In this document: piece after piece, positions 1-5,953 of the stretch
Layout of the letters: every line of letters starts with the position of its first letter
Numbering within the stretch: the stretch's first letter is position 1
Origin: an uncultured Candidatus Saccharibacteria bacterium
Lineage (GTDB): Bacteria; Patescibacteria; Saccharimonadia; Saccharimonadales; Nanosynbacteraceae
Direction of reading: 5' to 3'
Assembly (NCBI GenBank): GCA_947097375.1
Contig: CAMURE010000033.1
Location: 1-6,021, forward strand
Length of the DNA stretch: 6,021 nucleotides
Translations under genes and position numbers: made by a program
The notes under the pieces: generated by a model
Database searches by the model: none
What the model was told of the DNA's origin: nothing
The model's input: the letters and a program-made list of their open reading frames with translations, nothing else

Positions 1-221
1 TTGGTGATGACTTCTTGTTTTGGCACGTCAATCGGTGTCGAGCGCACGTCAACCATCATCATCGTTTGAAAAATCGGTATCACAACCCTTAGGCCCGGCT
101 CGCGCACGCCAGTAAACTTACCGAGCGTCAGCACCACGCCGCGCTGGTATTGGTTGACTACCCGAATGCCGCTCAGCACATAAATAGCCAAGATGATTAA
201 AATTACTGCTGCTATTTCCAT
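1..221 (-). CDS. Stomatin/slipin-like SPFH (band 7) membrane protein, N-terminal part
   Basis: The first 73 residues are visible; the gene continues past base 1. A single hydrophobic N-terminal segment (about residues 3-17, EIAAVILIILAIYVL) is followed by the start of an SPFH domain. Recognisable landmarks are NQYQRGVVLTLGKF (about 23-36), a G-V-x-x-PGL turn, a P-I-F segment, and VDVRSTPIDVPKQEVIT (57-73), which is the usual slipin pattern. Family members anchor in the inner face of the membrane, oligomerise and organise membrane microdomains; many are paired with NfeD proteases, but no partner is visible here. The ATG at 221 is fixed by AGGAGGT at 225-231, although the spacing of about 3-4 nt is short. 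It lies 23 bp after ddl on the same strand and may be co-transcribed with it, but it also has its own promoter. The SPFH family call is firm; the exact subfamily is inferred. Confidence 0.88.
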   Translation of the reverse strand, partial: MEIAAVILIILAIYVLSGIRVVNQYQRGVVLTLGKFTGVREPGLRVVIPIFQTMMMVDVRSTPIDVPKQEVIT

Positions 222-243
222 ATGACCTCCTATTTATAAGGAG

Positions 244-273
244 ATTATACGCCACGTATAGAATGGCTGGCAA
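244..273 (-). promoter_or_regulatory. Promoter for the slipin gene, inside the end of ddl
   Basis: On the minus strand TTGCCA (273 to 268) and TATAAT (249 to 244) are separated by 18 bp. These match the sigma-70 consensus hexamers at 5/6 and 6/6. The -10 box overlaps the ddl stop codon. Transcription would start near 237, giving a leader of about 16 nt that carries the AGGAGGT ribosome binding site at 225-231. This would let the slipin gene be expressed independently of ddl. It is the only promoter in the window with a clear -35 element. Confidence 0.6.
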
Positions 274-1279
274 GCGCCTCCTGGATCAGCTCATCAACCA
301 GCGCCCGTGGACTGAGACCCGAAGCTTCCCATAGCTTTGGATACATACTGATGTTGGTAAAGCCGGGGATGCTATTAATCTCGTTGAGAAAAATCTGACC
401 CGTCGGATCAAGGAAAAAGTCAACTCGTGCCATACCGTGTCCACTAGTCGCGTGATAGGCGGCCAGTGCGAGGCGTTGCAGTTCTGTTGCTACCGACTCG
501 TCAACGTCTGCCGGGATAACAACACGCGAGTTGCTATCGGTGCTGTACTTATCGTCGTAGCTATAAAACTCTTCGCCAGGAAGAATCTCACCAGGCATAC
601 TGACGCGGGCGGATGTGCCGCGGCCGAGGACAGCCAGCTCAAGCTCGCGGGCGGTGATCGCTTGTTCAATCAATACGGTGTCGTCGTGGCGAAAGGCTTC
701 ATCAAGCGCGGCGGTAAATGTTTCGGCCGAGTGGACTTTGCTGACACCGACGGACGAGCCGGCGCGGGATGGCTTGATGAAAACAGGCGTACCAAGCTCA
801 TCGGCTATCTCGGCAAAGGTCGGTCGCGGCGCATCATTCGCTAGCGTTCGCCACGGTACAACCGGAACGTGAGCGCCGAGCGCCAGCCGCTTGGTCATAT
901 CTTTGTCCATGGTGACGGCCGCCGAAAGGAGACTCGGGCCGACATAGGGAATATGAAGTAGCTGCGCCAGACCCTGTACGCTGCCGTCCTCACCATTTTT
1001 GCCGTGAAGCACCGGAATTATCACGTCAATCGGCAGCGGGTCAACGCCGTCGATGAGCAGCGACCGCTGGCCGAGCTGTGGCGTTGGGCGCGGGCTCAGC
1101 TGATTGCGTGCCTCGATCGTCTCGACGAGCCGCCACTGACCAGTACGGTCGATGTAGCATAGTTTGATGTCGTAGCGTGCTGTGTCCAGCGCCGCTAGCA
1201 CATTAGTAGCGGAATTGATCGAGACCTCGTGCTCGGATGACTCGCCGCCAAATATGAGGAGAACGCGTAACCTATCCAT
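245..1279 (-). CDS. ddl: D-alanine--D-alanine ligase
   Basis: A 344-residue ATP-grasp enzyme that joins two D-Ala using ATP, making the dipeptide that ends the peptidoglycan stem; cytoplasmic. All family signatures are present in order: GGESSEHEVS (11-20) with the substrate-site Glu, LHGKNGEDGS (91-100), the ATP-binding FIKPSRAGSSVGV (167-179) with the conserved Ser, the omega-loop EFYSYDDKY (237-245), VDFF (286-289), and LNEINSIPGFT (298-308) with metal-binding Glu/Asn. The K-Y pair of the loop (244-245) is the arrangement known from D-Ala-D-Ala enzymes, whereas D-lactate-using relatives carry Phe, so dipeptide activity is expected. Length is normal for the family. I chose the ATG at 1279 because homology begins at once (MDRLRVLLIFGG). 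An upstream in-frame start at 1414 would add 45 residues unlike the family and run through the promoter region. No Shine-Dalgarno sequence precedes it. The slipin gene follows on the same strand. Confidence 0.96.
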   Translation of the reverse strand: MDRLRVLLIFGGESSEHEVSINSATNVLAALDTARYDIKLCYIDRTGQWRLVETIEARNQLSPRPTPQLGQRSLLIDGVDPLPIDVIIPVLHGKNGEDGSVQGLAQLLHIPYVGPSLLSAAVTMDKDMTKRLALGAHVPVVPWRTLANDAPRPTFAEIADELGTPVFIKPSRAGSSVGVSKVHSAETFTAALDEAFRHDDTVLIEQAITARELELAVLGRGTSARVSMPGEILPGEEFYSYDDKYSTDSNSRVVIPADVDESVATELQRLALAAYHATSGHGMARVDFFLDPTGQIFLNEINSIPGFTNISMYPKLWEASGLSPRALVDELIQEALASHSIRGV

Positions 1280-1291
1280 TATACCAGTATA
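1280..1291 (-). promoter_or_regulatory. ddl -10 region, predicted leaderless start
   Basis: On the minus strand TATACT (1291 to 1286) is followed by exactly six bases, GGTATA, and then the ATG of ddl. A -10 box at this distance places the transcription start on or next to the A of the start codon, so the mRNA would have no leader, and no ribosome binding site is present. The block from 1280 to 1291 is also a small dyad (TATAC, two bases, GTATA). A second TATAAT overlaps the ATG itself, but a transcript from it would begin inside the gene. No convincing -35 hexamer was found. Confidence 0.5.
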
Positions 1292-1326
1292 GCGCACTAT
1301 GCCCTGACGAGGCGAATTTCTGGGCG

Positions 1327-1341
1327 TGATATAATGAAACG
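1327..1341 (+). promoter_or_regulatory. Extended -10 promoter, predicted leaderless start of the 1342 gene
   Basis: TGATATAAT (1327-1335) is a consensus extended -10 element (TG, one base, TATAAT). It is followed by six bases, GAAACG, and then the ATG at 1342. This predicts transcription starting at the start codon. There is no Shine-Dalgarno sequence. CTGACG at 1304-1309 resembles a -35 box, but its 20-bp spacing is too long, so the extended -10 is probably the main recognition element. It faces away from the ddl promoter in the same 62-bp gap. Confidence 0.55.
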
Positions 1342-2184
1342 ATGATGGCGGAGAATGAAAGAAATAGGAGAAATAGATCACTGTCACCTGAGGTCGTCGG
1401 TAGTAGTGACGCAATGACTGGGTGCAGTGGGCGTGAGGTTGTCGGTAATATTAGTGTAGTCGCCGGCATGTTGACAGCCCTATCGGGTGAAGTGTGGCAT
1501 AATGTGTTACCAGAAGCTGGTCAGCAGGCGACATTTTTTGGTGGTATAGCGGTGGCGATAGGGGGGTTGTGGCGGATATCTCAGGCTGTCCGATTGCGTG
1601 AGTATGGTGGGCGCGAGCATGAGCTTCTTAGGGAGGCAGTTGGTAATCTGCCGCCACTGGTCGATAGTATCAAGGATAGCAGCAGGCAGCTAGATAATCT
1701 GTTCGGTGAGCTCGACCAAAAGCGATTGACATATGAGATGGCGATTAAGGCCGGTCGTACACTAGTCGTACCGCTCACCACTGATGAGGCGGAACGTCAT
1801 GCGGCACTTGTGCGACTGACCAGTCACTGTTCTGGTGGTGCTGGTCTGGTCAATGGAGCAGCGGCACAGATTATACACTGGGCTGGCTGTGCGTTACCGC
1901 CGGAAATGACGGCAGCCGGGCAGTGTGGGTCTCGTCGCAAGGATGGTCAATCAGAGGCAGACAGCGTACATCAAACGACACTTGCAATGCTTGATCAGTG
2001 TGCACCGCTAGATGGGATGACGTGGCGAGAGTACGTGGCGTCGCCGGAGTTTACTATAGTCTGTGAAAGCGCTCAGCAGATTGATCGAGGGTTACGTCTG
2101 CAGACAAAGCCGCTCGGGCGGCGACCGGCCGATTGCTTCTCGCGCTTTTCACAGTATCATCCGCGAGAGGATACCAGGTGGTGA
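1342..2184 (+). CDS. Uncharacterised protein with two predicted membrane segments, coupled to rarA
   Basis: I do not recognise this 280-residue protein. What can be seen: a basic N-terminus (NRRNR, 8-12); two glycine-rich hydrophobic segments (about 33-52 and 63-83) joined by a short loop, with Arg residues just after the second, which suggests a hairpin with both ends in the cytoplasm; a charged stretch at about 85-130 that could form an amphipathic helix or coiled coil (heptad-like Leu in HELLREAVGNL and RQLDNLFGEL); and a C-terminal part of about 150 residues with six Cys (163, 183, 195, 220, 241, 265) at irregular spacing, which fits no zinc motif I know. The reading frame is open over its whole length, starts just after a consensus -10 box, and ends by overlapping rarA, all of which argue that it is real. 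ATG 1345 directly follows ATG 1342; the first fits the promoter spacing best. Function unknown. Confidence 0.78.
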   Translation: MMAENERNRRNRSLSPEVVGSSDAMTGCSGREVVGNISVVAGMLTALSGEVWHNVLPEAGQQATFFGGIAVAIGGLWRISQAVRLREYGGREHELLREAVGNLPPLVDSIKDSSRQLDNLFGELDQKRLTYEMAIKAGRTLVVPLTTDEAERHAALVRLTSHCSGGAGLVNGAAAQIIHWAGCALPPEMTAAGQCGSRRKDGQSEADSVHQTTLAMLDQCAPLDGMTWREYVASPEFTIVCESAQQIDRGLRLQTKPLGRRPADCFSRFSQYHPREDTRW

Positions 2185-3359
2185 TAGACGGGCGACAACC
2201 CCTGGCCGAACAGATGCGGCCGCAGAAATTGGATGAGGTGATTGGGCAGAGCCATTTGCTGGGCGAGGGCGAGCTGCTGCGTCAAATTGTGAGGCGCGCT
2301 GAGCCGGTCAGTTTGATTTTGTGGGGACCACCAGGCACGGGCAAGACGACCTTGGCGCGGATTATTGCCCGCGAGGTCAATGCGGAGTTCGTCGAGCTGT
2401 CGGCGGTAACTAGTGGCAAAAAAGACGTCGAACGGGTGATTGAACACGCCAGGCAGAATTGGAATTTGGGTCTCAGGACGATTCTATTTGTTGATGAAAT
2501 TCATCGCTTTAATAAGGCGCAGCAGGATGCGTTTTTGCCACATATCGAGAGCGGGCTGATCACCTTGATTGGCGCGACCACCGAGAATCCGAGCTTTGAG
2601 GTGATCACGCCACTACTCAGCCGGACGCGAGTGTTGGTGCTCCAGCAATTGACCAAAGATGAAATTGTACTAGTGCTGAAACGGGCGCTCAAAGTTTTGA
2701 AACAAACCAAGCGGGTGTCGCCTAAAGCACTGGACTATCTAGCGGAACTGGCGGACGGCGACGCGCGGGTGGCCTTGGGTAATTTAGAGTTGGCGCTGAG
2801 CTTTGGTGAAAAAGTCACGCCAGAGGTTGTCAAGGCAGCGGCCCAGCGGCGACTGCCGGGCTATGACAAAAAGGGCGATGCGCATTATGACATCATCTCG
2901 GCGTTTATCAAATCACTGCGCGGCAGCGACGCGACGGCTGCGGCGTATTATTTGGCGCGGATGATTGACGCTGGCGAAGACCCGAAGTTTATCGCGCGGC
3001 GGATGGTCATCTTTGCCTCAGAGGACATTGGGCTGGCGGGTAACGGCGCGCTGAGCCTGGCAGTTGCCACCTTTGAGGCGGTGGAGCGCGTTGGGCTGCC
3101 TGAAGCCAAATATAATTTATTCCACTGCGCTATCACCCTGGCGCGCAGCCAGAAGTCGCGCGAGATTACTGATTTGATGAATGAGGCTTTCGCTCTGGCG
3201 CACAACTATCCGAATTCGCCCGTGCCGCTGCATCTTCGCAATGCCGCCACCAAGCTGATGAAGGATCTGGGCTACGGTAAAGATTATAAATGGCAGGCTG
3301 GTTTTCAGCATGAAAAGGGATTTCTCCCAGAAGACATTCCGCGTCCAACCAAGAATTAG
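2178..3359 (+). CDS. rarA: Replication-associated recombination protein RarA (MgsA/WRNIP1 family AAA+ ATPase)
   Basis: A 393-residue clamp-loader-like AAA+ ATPase. RarA proteins act at stalled replication forks, open duplex DNA ends and work with SSB and recombination proteins. The order is typical: PLAEQMRP (8-15), DEVIGQSHLLG (19-29), Walker A GPPGTGKTT (50-58), Walker B LFVDEIHRF (103-111), sensor 1 GATTENPSF (132-140), arginine finger SR (148-149), sensor 2 GDARVALGNLE (194-204), then the C-terminal oligomerisation domain from about KKGDAHYDIISAFIKSLRGSD (231-251) to the LHLRNAATKLMK segment (351-362). It is slightly shorter than E. coli RarA but complete. The start is uncertain: GTG 2178 and GTG 2181 both follow GAGG at 2167-2170, with 7 or 10 bases between, and I prefer 2178. 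Either one overlaps the stop of the upstream gene (7 or 4 bp), so translation is likely coupled. A TTG at 2133 is open but adds a non-family extension. No promoter of its own was seen. Confidence 0.95.
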   Translation: MVIDGRQPLAEQMRPQKLDEVIGQSHLLGEGELLRQIVRRAEPVSLILWGPPGTGKTTLARIIAREVNAEFVELSAVTSGKKDVERVIEHARQNWNLGLRTILFVDEIHRFNKAQQDAFLPHIESGLITLIGATTENPSFEVITPLLSRTRVLVLQQLTKDEIVLVLKRALKVLKQTKRVSPKALDYLAELADGDARVALGNLELALSFGEKVTPEVVKAAAQRRLPGYDKKGDAHYDIISAFIKSLRGSDATAAAYYLARMIDAGEDPKFIARRMVIFASEDIGLAGNGALSLAVATFEAVERVGLPEAKYNLFHCAITLARSQKSREITDLMNEAFALAHNYPNSPVPLHLRNAATKLMKDLGYGKDYKWQAGFQHEKGFLPEDIPRPTKN

Positions 3360-3360
3360 C

Positions 3361-4959
3361 CTACTTTGGGCAGCGCTCATCAAACCGATCGTACAGTGCC
3401 GCGTACACGCCGTTAGTCCAGCCAAAGCCATCTTGCAACGGATATTCGCCACCGCCGCCAATGCGTGACTCGCTGTCAACGTCATATTTCTCGATCATCT
3501 TGCCCTTGTCAGCAAAGACGCGCTCGGTGGAAGCCAGCCACCGTGTCCTGATTTCTTCCGCTAATTCATCAAGTCCGTACCGCCTCAAGCCACAAACCGC
3601 CACCCATTGCAGTGGCGCCCAGCCGTTTGGCGCGTCCCATTGCTGACCATTGTCAACCAGCGTCATCCGAAGCCCGCCATCGCGCAAAAACTCGCGTTGT
3701 AACATTTCAGCCACGTGCTCGGCTTGTTTCTTGGTGGCGACGCCATTGTAAAGCGGGAAGACGCCAGCCAGCGTCGCGTGTGGCATCTGTCGACCAGTGC
3801 GGAAATTATAATCATAGAAAAAGCCGGTCGCTTCGTTCCAGCAGTACTGGCGGATACTCTCGGCGCGGCGCTCGGCCAGGCGGATGAAGCGTTTCTTGAG
3901 CGGTGCCTGACGCAGTACGCCATAACAATGCGCGATCGTCATCTCGAGTTCATACAACAAACAGTTCAGGTCAACCGGTACAATATCGGTCGTCATAATT
4001 GTCTCGATGTCGTGCGGATCATCAAACCAGCGCGAGCTAAAGTCCCAGCCACTCTCAGCCCCAGCCCGCAGGTCGAGATAGACCTTGGCCTTGTTGGCGG
4101 AGCGGCTGTTCCGAGCAGTCTCAATATCTTCGCGGCGACTTTCCGGGCGTGGTGTGGCCTTGTCGTCGTAATAACGATTGAGTACCTGACCGTCAGGCAT
4201 GGCGACGACACGGTTGGTGGCTGTAAAATCGATGCTTGAAAGCTTGCGCTGGCCCTTCATCCAGAATTTATATTCGGCGAGCAGTGACGGAAAATACTCG
4301 AGGTAGGTCAGGCTCGGGGCGCGCCGACCGGGCTTACTGGCGAGCAGCTTGACCATCGCTGCGAAAAACGGCGGCTGGCTGCGACTGAGAAAATATGTCC
4401 GGTTAGCAGTCGGGATGAAGCCAAAGCGCTGAATCATGTACACATAATTTTTCATCATGCCGTCAATCAGCTTCCACTTGTTATCCGCCGCCAGACCCAG
4501 CATGATAAAATACGTGTCCCAATAAAATTGCTCAGCAAACCGACCACCCGGCACCACGTAGTCGTGCGGCAGAGCGATCAGCGAACCTTTCGACTTGTGG
4601 GCGTGACGGATGAGTAGTGGCCAAAGGCTGGTGACGTGCTGCCTGGCAGAGTCAGCCTGGACAAAGCTTACCTTTTTGATCGGTGATTCAAATTCATAAA
4701 AATGCAGCTTCACAAATTCATCCAGCCGGAAATTAGGGTCGCGCTGGGCGAGGCGATACTCTTGGAGGATACGTGCGGCTCGCTTTCGTGGCACAAGATC
4801 AACGAAGGTTTTACCATCAGCGAACACGCGGTGCGACTGCACTTCATGAAATAACTGTCCGAGCTTTTCGTCAGGATCTTTGCGGTCGATCGGCGCAATA
4901 CGTTGGGCGGTGCGTGCGAGCGTACGCTTGATAATCGTTGTGGTTTTTTTGGGAAGCAT
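3361..4959 (-). CDS. treF: Alpha,alpha-trehalase, glycoside hydrolase family 37, cytoplasmic type
   Basis: A 532-residue enzyme that hydrolyses trehalose to two glucose molecules with inversion. The GH37 N-terminal block LFHEVQSHRVFADGKTFVD (36-54) is present, as is family signature 1, PGGRFAEQFYWDTY (137-150), and signature 2, QWDAPNGWAP (440-449). The catalytic acid is D306 in AESGWDFSSRW (301-311). The catalytic base is E490 in MIEKYDV (488-494). Their separation of 184 residues equals that of D312 and E496 in E. coli trehalase. The glycine-rich GGGGEYPLQDGFGWTNGV (501-518) closes the active site. There is no signal peptide: the N-terminus is basic and polar, so the enzyme should act in the cytoplasm, like E. 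coli TreF rather than periplasmic TreA. ATG 4959 lies 7 nt from a -10 box with no ribosome binding site. The gene ends 1 bp from rarA on the opposite strand and is divergent from the 5030 gene. Confidence 0.95.
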   Translation of the reverse strand: MLPKKTTTIIKRTLARTAQRIAPIDRKDPDEKLGQLFHEVQSHRVFADGKTFVDLVPRKRAARILQEYRLAQRDPNFRLDEFVKLHFYEFESPIKKVSFVQADSARQHVTSLWPLLIRHAHKSKGSLIALPHDYVVPGGRFAEQFYWDTYFIMLGLAADNKWKLIDGMMKNYVYMIQRFGFIPTANRTYFLSRSQPPFFAAMVKLLASKPGRRAPSLTYLEYFPSLLAEYKFWMKGQRKLSSIDFTATNRVVAMPDGQVLNRYYDDKATPRPESRREDIETARNSRSANKAKVYLDLRAGAESGWDFSSRWFDDPHDIETIMTTDIVPVDLNCLLYELEMTIAHCYGVLRQAPLKKRFIRLAERRAESIRQYCWNEATGFFYDYNFRTGRQMPHATLAGVFPLYNGVATKKQAEHVAEMLQREFLRDGGLRMTLVDNGQQWDAPNGWAPLQWVAVCGLRRYGLDELAEEIRTRWLASTERVFADKGKMIEKYDVDSESRIGGGGEYPLQDGFGWTNGVYAALYDRFDERCPK

Positions 4960-4966
4960 ATGCTCA

Positions 4967-4972
4967 AGTATA
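4967..4972 (-). promoter_or_regulatory. Trehalase -10 box, predicted leaderless start
   Basis: On the minus strand TATACT (4972 to 4967) is followed by seven bases, TGAGCAT, and the trehalase ATG at 4959. The predicted transcription start lies at or one base before the start codon, and no Shine-Dalgarno sequence is present. The -35 zone (about 4990-4995) has no good hexamer and falls inside the dyad at 4976-5003, so a protein bound there could activate or block this promoter. Confidence 0.5.
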
Positions 4973-4975
4973 GCC

Positions 4976-5003
4976 TGTTATTATGGTATAATCCATAGTA
5001 ACA
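4976..5003. promoter_or_regulatory. 28-bp dyad centred on a -10 box; candidate operator
   Basis: The arms TGTTATTATGG (4976-4986) and CCATAGTAACA (4993-5003) are inverted copies matching at 10 of 11 positions. They enclose exactly the TATAAT of the rightward promoter (4987-4992). Because the predicted start of transcription is near 4999, most of the dyad is not transcribed rightward, so an RNA hairpin role is unlikely and a binding site for a dimeric regulator is the natural reading. It also covers the -35 zone of the trehalase promoter. No regulator gene is visible in the window, and the regulator family cannot be named from the site alone. Confidence 0.5.
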
Positions 5004-5021
5004 ACGCATAATACAGGAGGT
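4984..5021 (+). promoter_or_regulatory. Extended -10 promoter and ribosome binding site for the 5030 gene
   Basis: TGGTATAAT (4984-4992) is a consensus extended -10 element, with no strong -35 hexamer 17-18 bp upstream. Transcription should start near 4999, leaving a leader of about 30 nt. AGGAGGT at 5015-5021 is a near-perfect Shine-Dalgarno sequence 8-9 nt before the ATG at 5030. This leadered arrangement contrasts with the leaderless layout of the divergent trehalase gene. Confidence 0.65.
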
Positions 5022-5029
5022 ATCTACCA

Positions 5030-5854
5030 ATGGCAACCAAGAAAACAACTAAAACACTAGCAGAATCACCGACGCCGCCCATGCCCCAGCAGCCACAACC
5101 AATGCAACCACAAGTACAGCAACCAATGCAGCCTGCTGCGCCGGCTCAGCCAATGATGCAACAACCACAATATGCTCAGCCACAGCAGCCAGTGCAGCCA
5201 CAGCCGCAACCGTATGATCAGTATGCTCAGCCACAGCAACCATATATGCAGCAGCCAGTACAGCCCCAGCAGCCACAACCAATGCAACCACAAGTACAGC
5301 AACCAATGCAGCCTGCTGCGCCGGCTCAGCCAATGATGCAACAACCACAATATGCTCAGCCACAGCAACCAGTGCAATATGTTATGATGCAACAATCACT
5401 CCAAGGAGTTTCCGGCTGGTTAATCTTTTTCTTAATTTGTTTCGGCCTTGCTGCTATCGGTTATATCTGGAGCTTCTTTGCTTCGATGATGATTCTAGCA
5501 ACTGCCACTGGCGTCGTTGGTCTGATCTTTTCGCCAGTATTGGCTGGCGGCTATATCACCAGCATTGTGATGATCGCAATGCGTAAGCGCCTCGGTAAAC
5601 TGATAACACTAATTACTCTCGGTATTTCGACGGTGTTCACGATCATTAGTAGTATCATAGCCTACGCCGTCGCTGGTGATGTTGCAAGTACAATTGATCG
5701 ATCATACTCACTCTATGGTGATAGCCTCTCGAGTACGGTTTCGAATTCCATACCGCTACTAATTGCTGGCATCGTCGTCTCGATTGTGATACATGCCCTA
5801 ATCGCACTTTACTTTATTATGTCAAAACGTGTTAAGGAAACGTTGGTCAATTAA
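5030..5854 (+). CDS. Gln/Pro-rich repeat protein with C-terminal four-helix membrane domain (DUF2569-like)
   Basis: A 274-residue protein in two parts. After a short basic start (MATKKTTK), residues 14 to about 122 are almost entirely Gln, Pro, Met, Ala, Val and Tyr, with motifs such as QPMQP, PMMQQPQYAQ and YAQPQQP; this stretch is probably disordered. A block of about 39 residues (18-56) recurs at 78-116. The rest is a membrane domain with about four helices: 129-150, 153-183, 190-215 and 240-263. The opening SGWLIFF and the ending YFIMSKRVKETL (261-272) resemble DUF2569 proteins, which start GGWL and end with a Ser-Lys-Arg-Val-Lys motif; that match is from memory and function is unknown. 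By the positive-inside rule (RKRLGK, 185-190; SKRVK, 265-269), with four helices and a cytoplasmic C-terminus, the repeat domain would also be cytoplasmic. There is no signal peptide. The start is fixed by a strong ribosome binding site; a terminator follows 17 bp after the stop. Confidence 0.9.
   Translation: MATKKTTKTLAESPTPPMPQQPQPMQPQVQQPMQPAAPAQPMMQQPQYAQPQQPVQPQPQPYDQYAQPQQPYMQQPVQPQQPQPMQPQVQQPMQPAAPAQPMMQQPQYAQPQQPVQYVMMQQSLQGVSGWLIFFLICFGLAAIGYIWSFFASMMILATATGVVGLIFSPVLAGGYITSIVMIAMRKRLGKLITLITLGISTVFTIISSIIAYAVAGDVASTIDRSYSLYGDSLSSTVSNSIPLLIAGIVVSIVIHALIALYFIMSKRVKETLVN
5083..5376 (+). repeat. In-frame direct duplication inside the Gln/Pro-rich domain
   Basis: Bases 5083-5196 and 5263-5376 are direct repeats of 114 bp with one difference (g at 5188, a at 5368); the first 105 bp are identical. 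The offset is exactly 180 bp, or 60 codons, so the frame is kept. A shorter 17-bp unit, TATGCTCAGCCACAGCA, occurs three times, at 5171-5187, 5222-5238 and 5351-5367. Identity at synonymous positions points to a recent duplication or gene conversion. Recombination between the copies would remove or add 60 codons without a frameshift. Confidence 0.95.
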
Positions 5855-5871
5855 GATAAGCAGTGCTAAAG

Positions 5872-5901
5872 AAAAACCGCTCCAGTATCGGGGCGGTTTT
5901 T
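5872..5901. terminator. Symmetric intrinsic terminator, probably bidirectional
   Basis: AAAAACCGCTCC (5872-5883) pairs with GGGGCGGTTTTT (5890-5901) as a 12-bp stem with one T-G pair and a six-base loop AGTATC. On the plus strand the GC-rich stem ends in five T, closing the 5030 gene 17 bp after its stop. On the minus strand the same sequence also gives a stem followed by a T run, so it could end the minus-strand gene entering from the right edge. Confidence 0.88.
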
Positions 5902-5953
5902 GATTGGATCAGGTGGCCTGGCGACTGGGTGGTCTGATGAAGGTTACTTTCAG

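Noticed and set aside
437..872. Plus-strand open frames opposite ddl
   Set aside because: They lie antisense to a fully conserved enzyme and their translations show no domain logic; they are codon-bias shadows.
1279..1287. TGGTATAAT on the minus strand as the main ddl promoter
   Set aside because: Its TATAAT overlaps the ATG, so a transcript from it would start inside the gene and lose the conserved N-terminus; the TATACT six bases before the ATG is better placed.
245..1414. Longer ddl reading frame starting at 1414
   Set aside because: The extra 45 residues do not resemble Ddl enzymes and cross the divergent promoter region; family homology starts exactly at the ATG at 1279.
2133..3359. 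TTG start for rarA at 2133
   Set aside because: The added residues are not family-like and would overlap the upstream gene by 52 bp; GTG 2178/2181 follow a GAGG element and sit at the overlapping stop.
3612..4239. Plus-strand open frames opposite trehalase
   Set aside because: They are antisense to conserved GH37 motifs, overlap each other in different frames and have no promoter or ribosome binding site.
5083..5376. CRISPR-like or satellite array
   Set aside because: The repeats are long, only two copies, and encode a continuous in-frame protein domain without unique spacers.
5049..5395. Minus-strand open frames rich in Leu/Trp or Ala/Val opposite the Q/P repeats
   Set aside because: CAA/CAG/CCA-rich repeats read backwards rarely give stops; the plus frame has a promoter, SD and terminator, while these have none.
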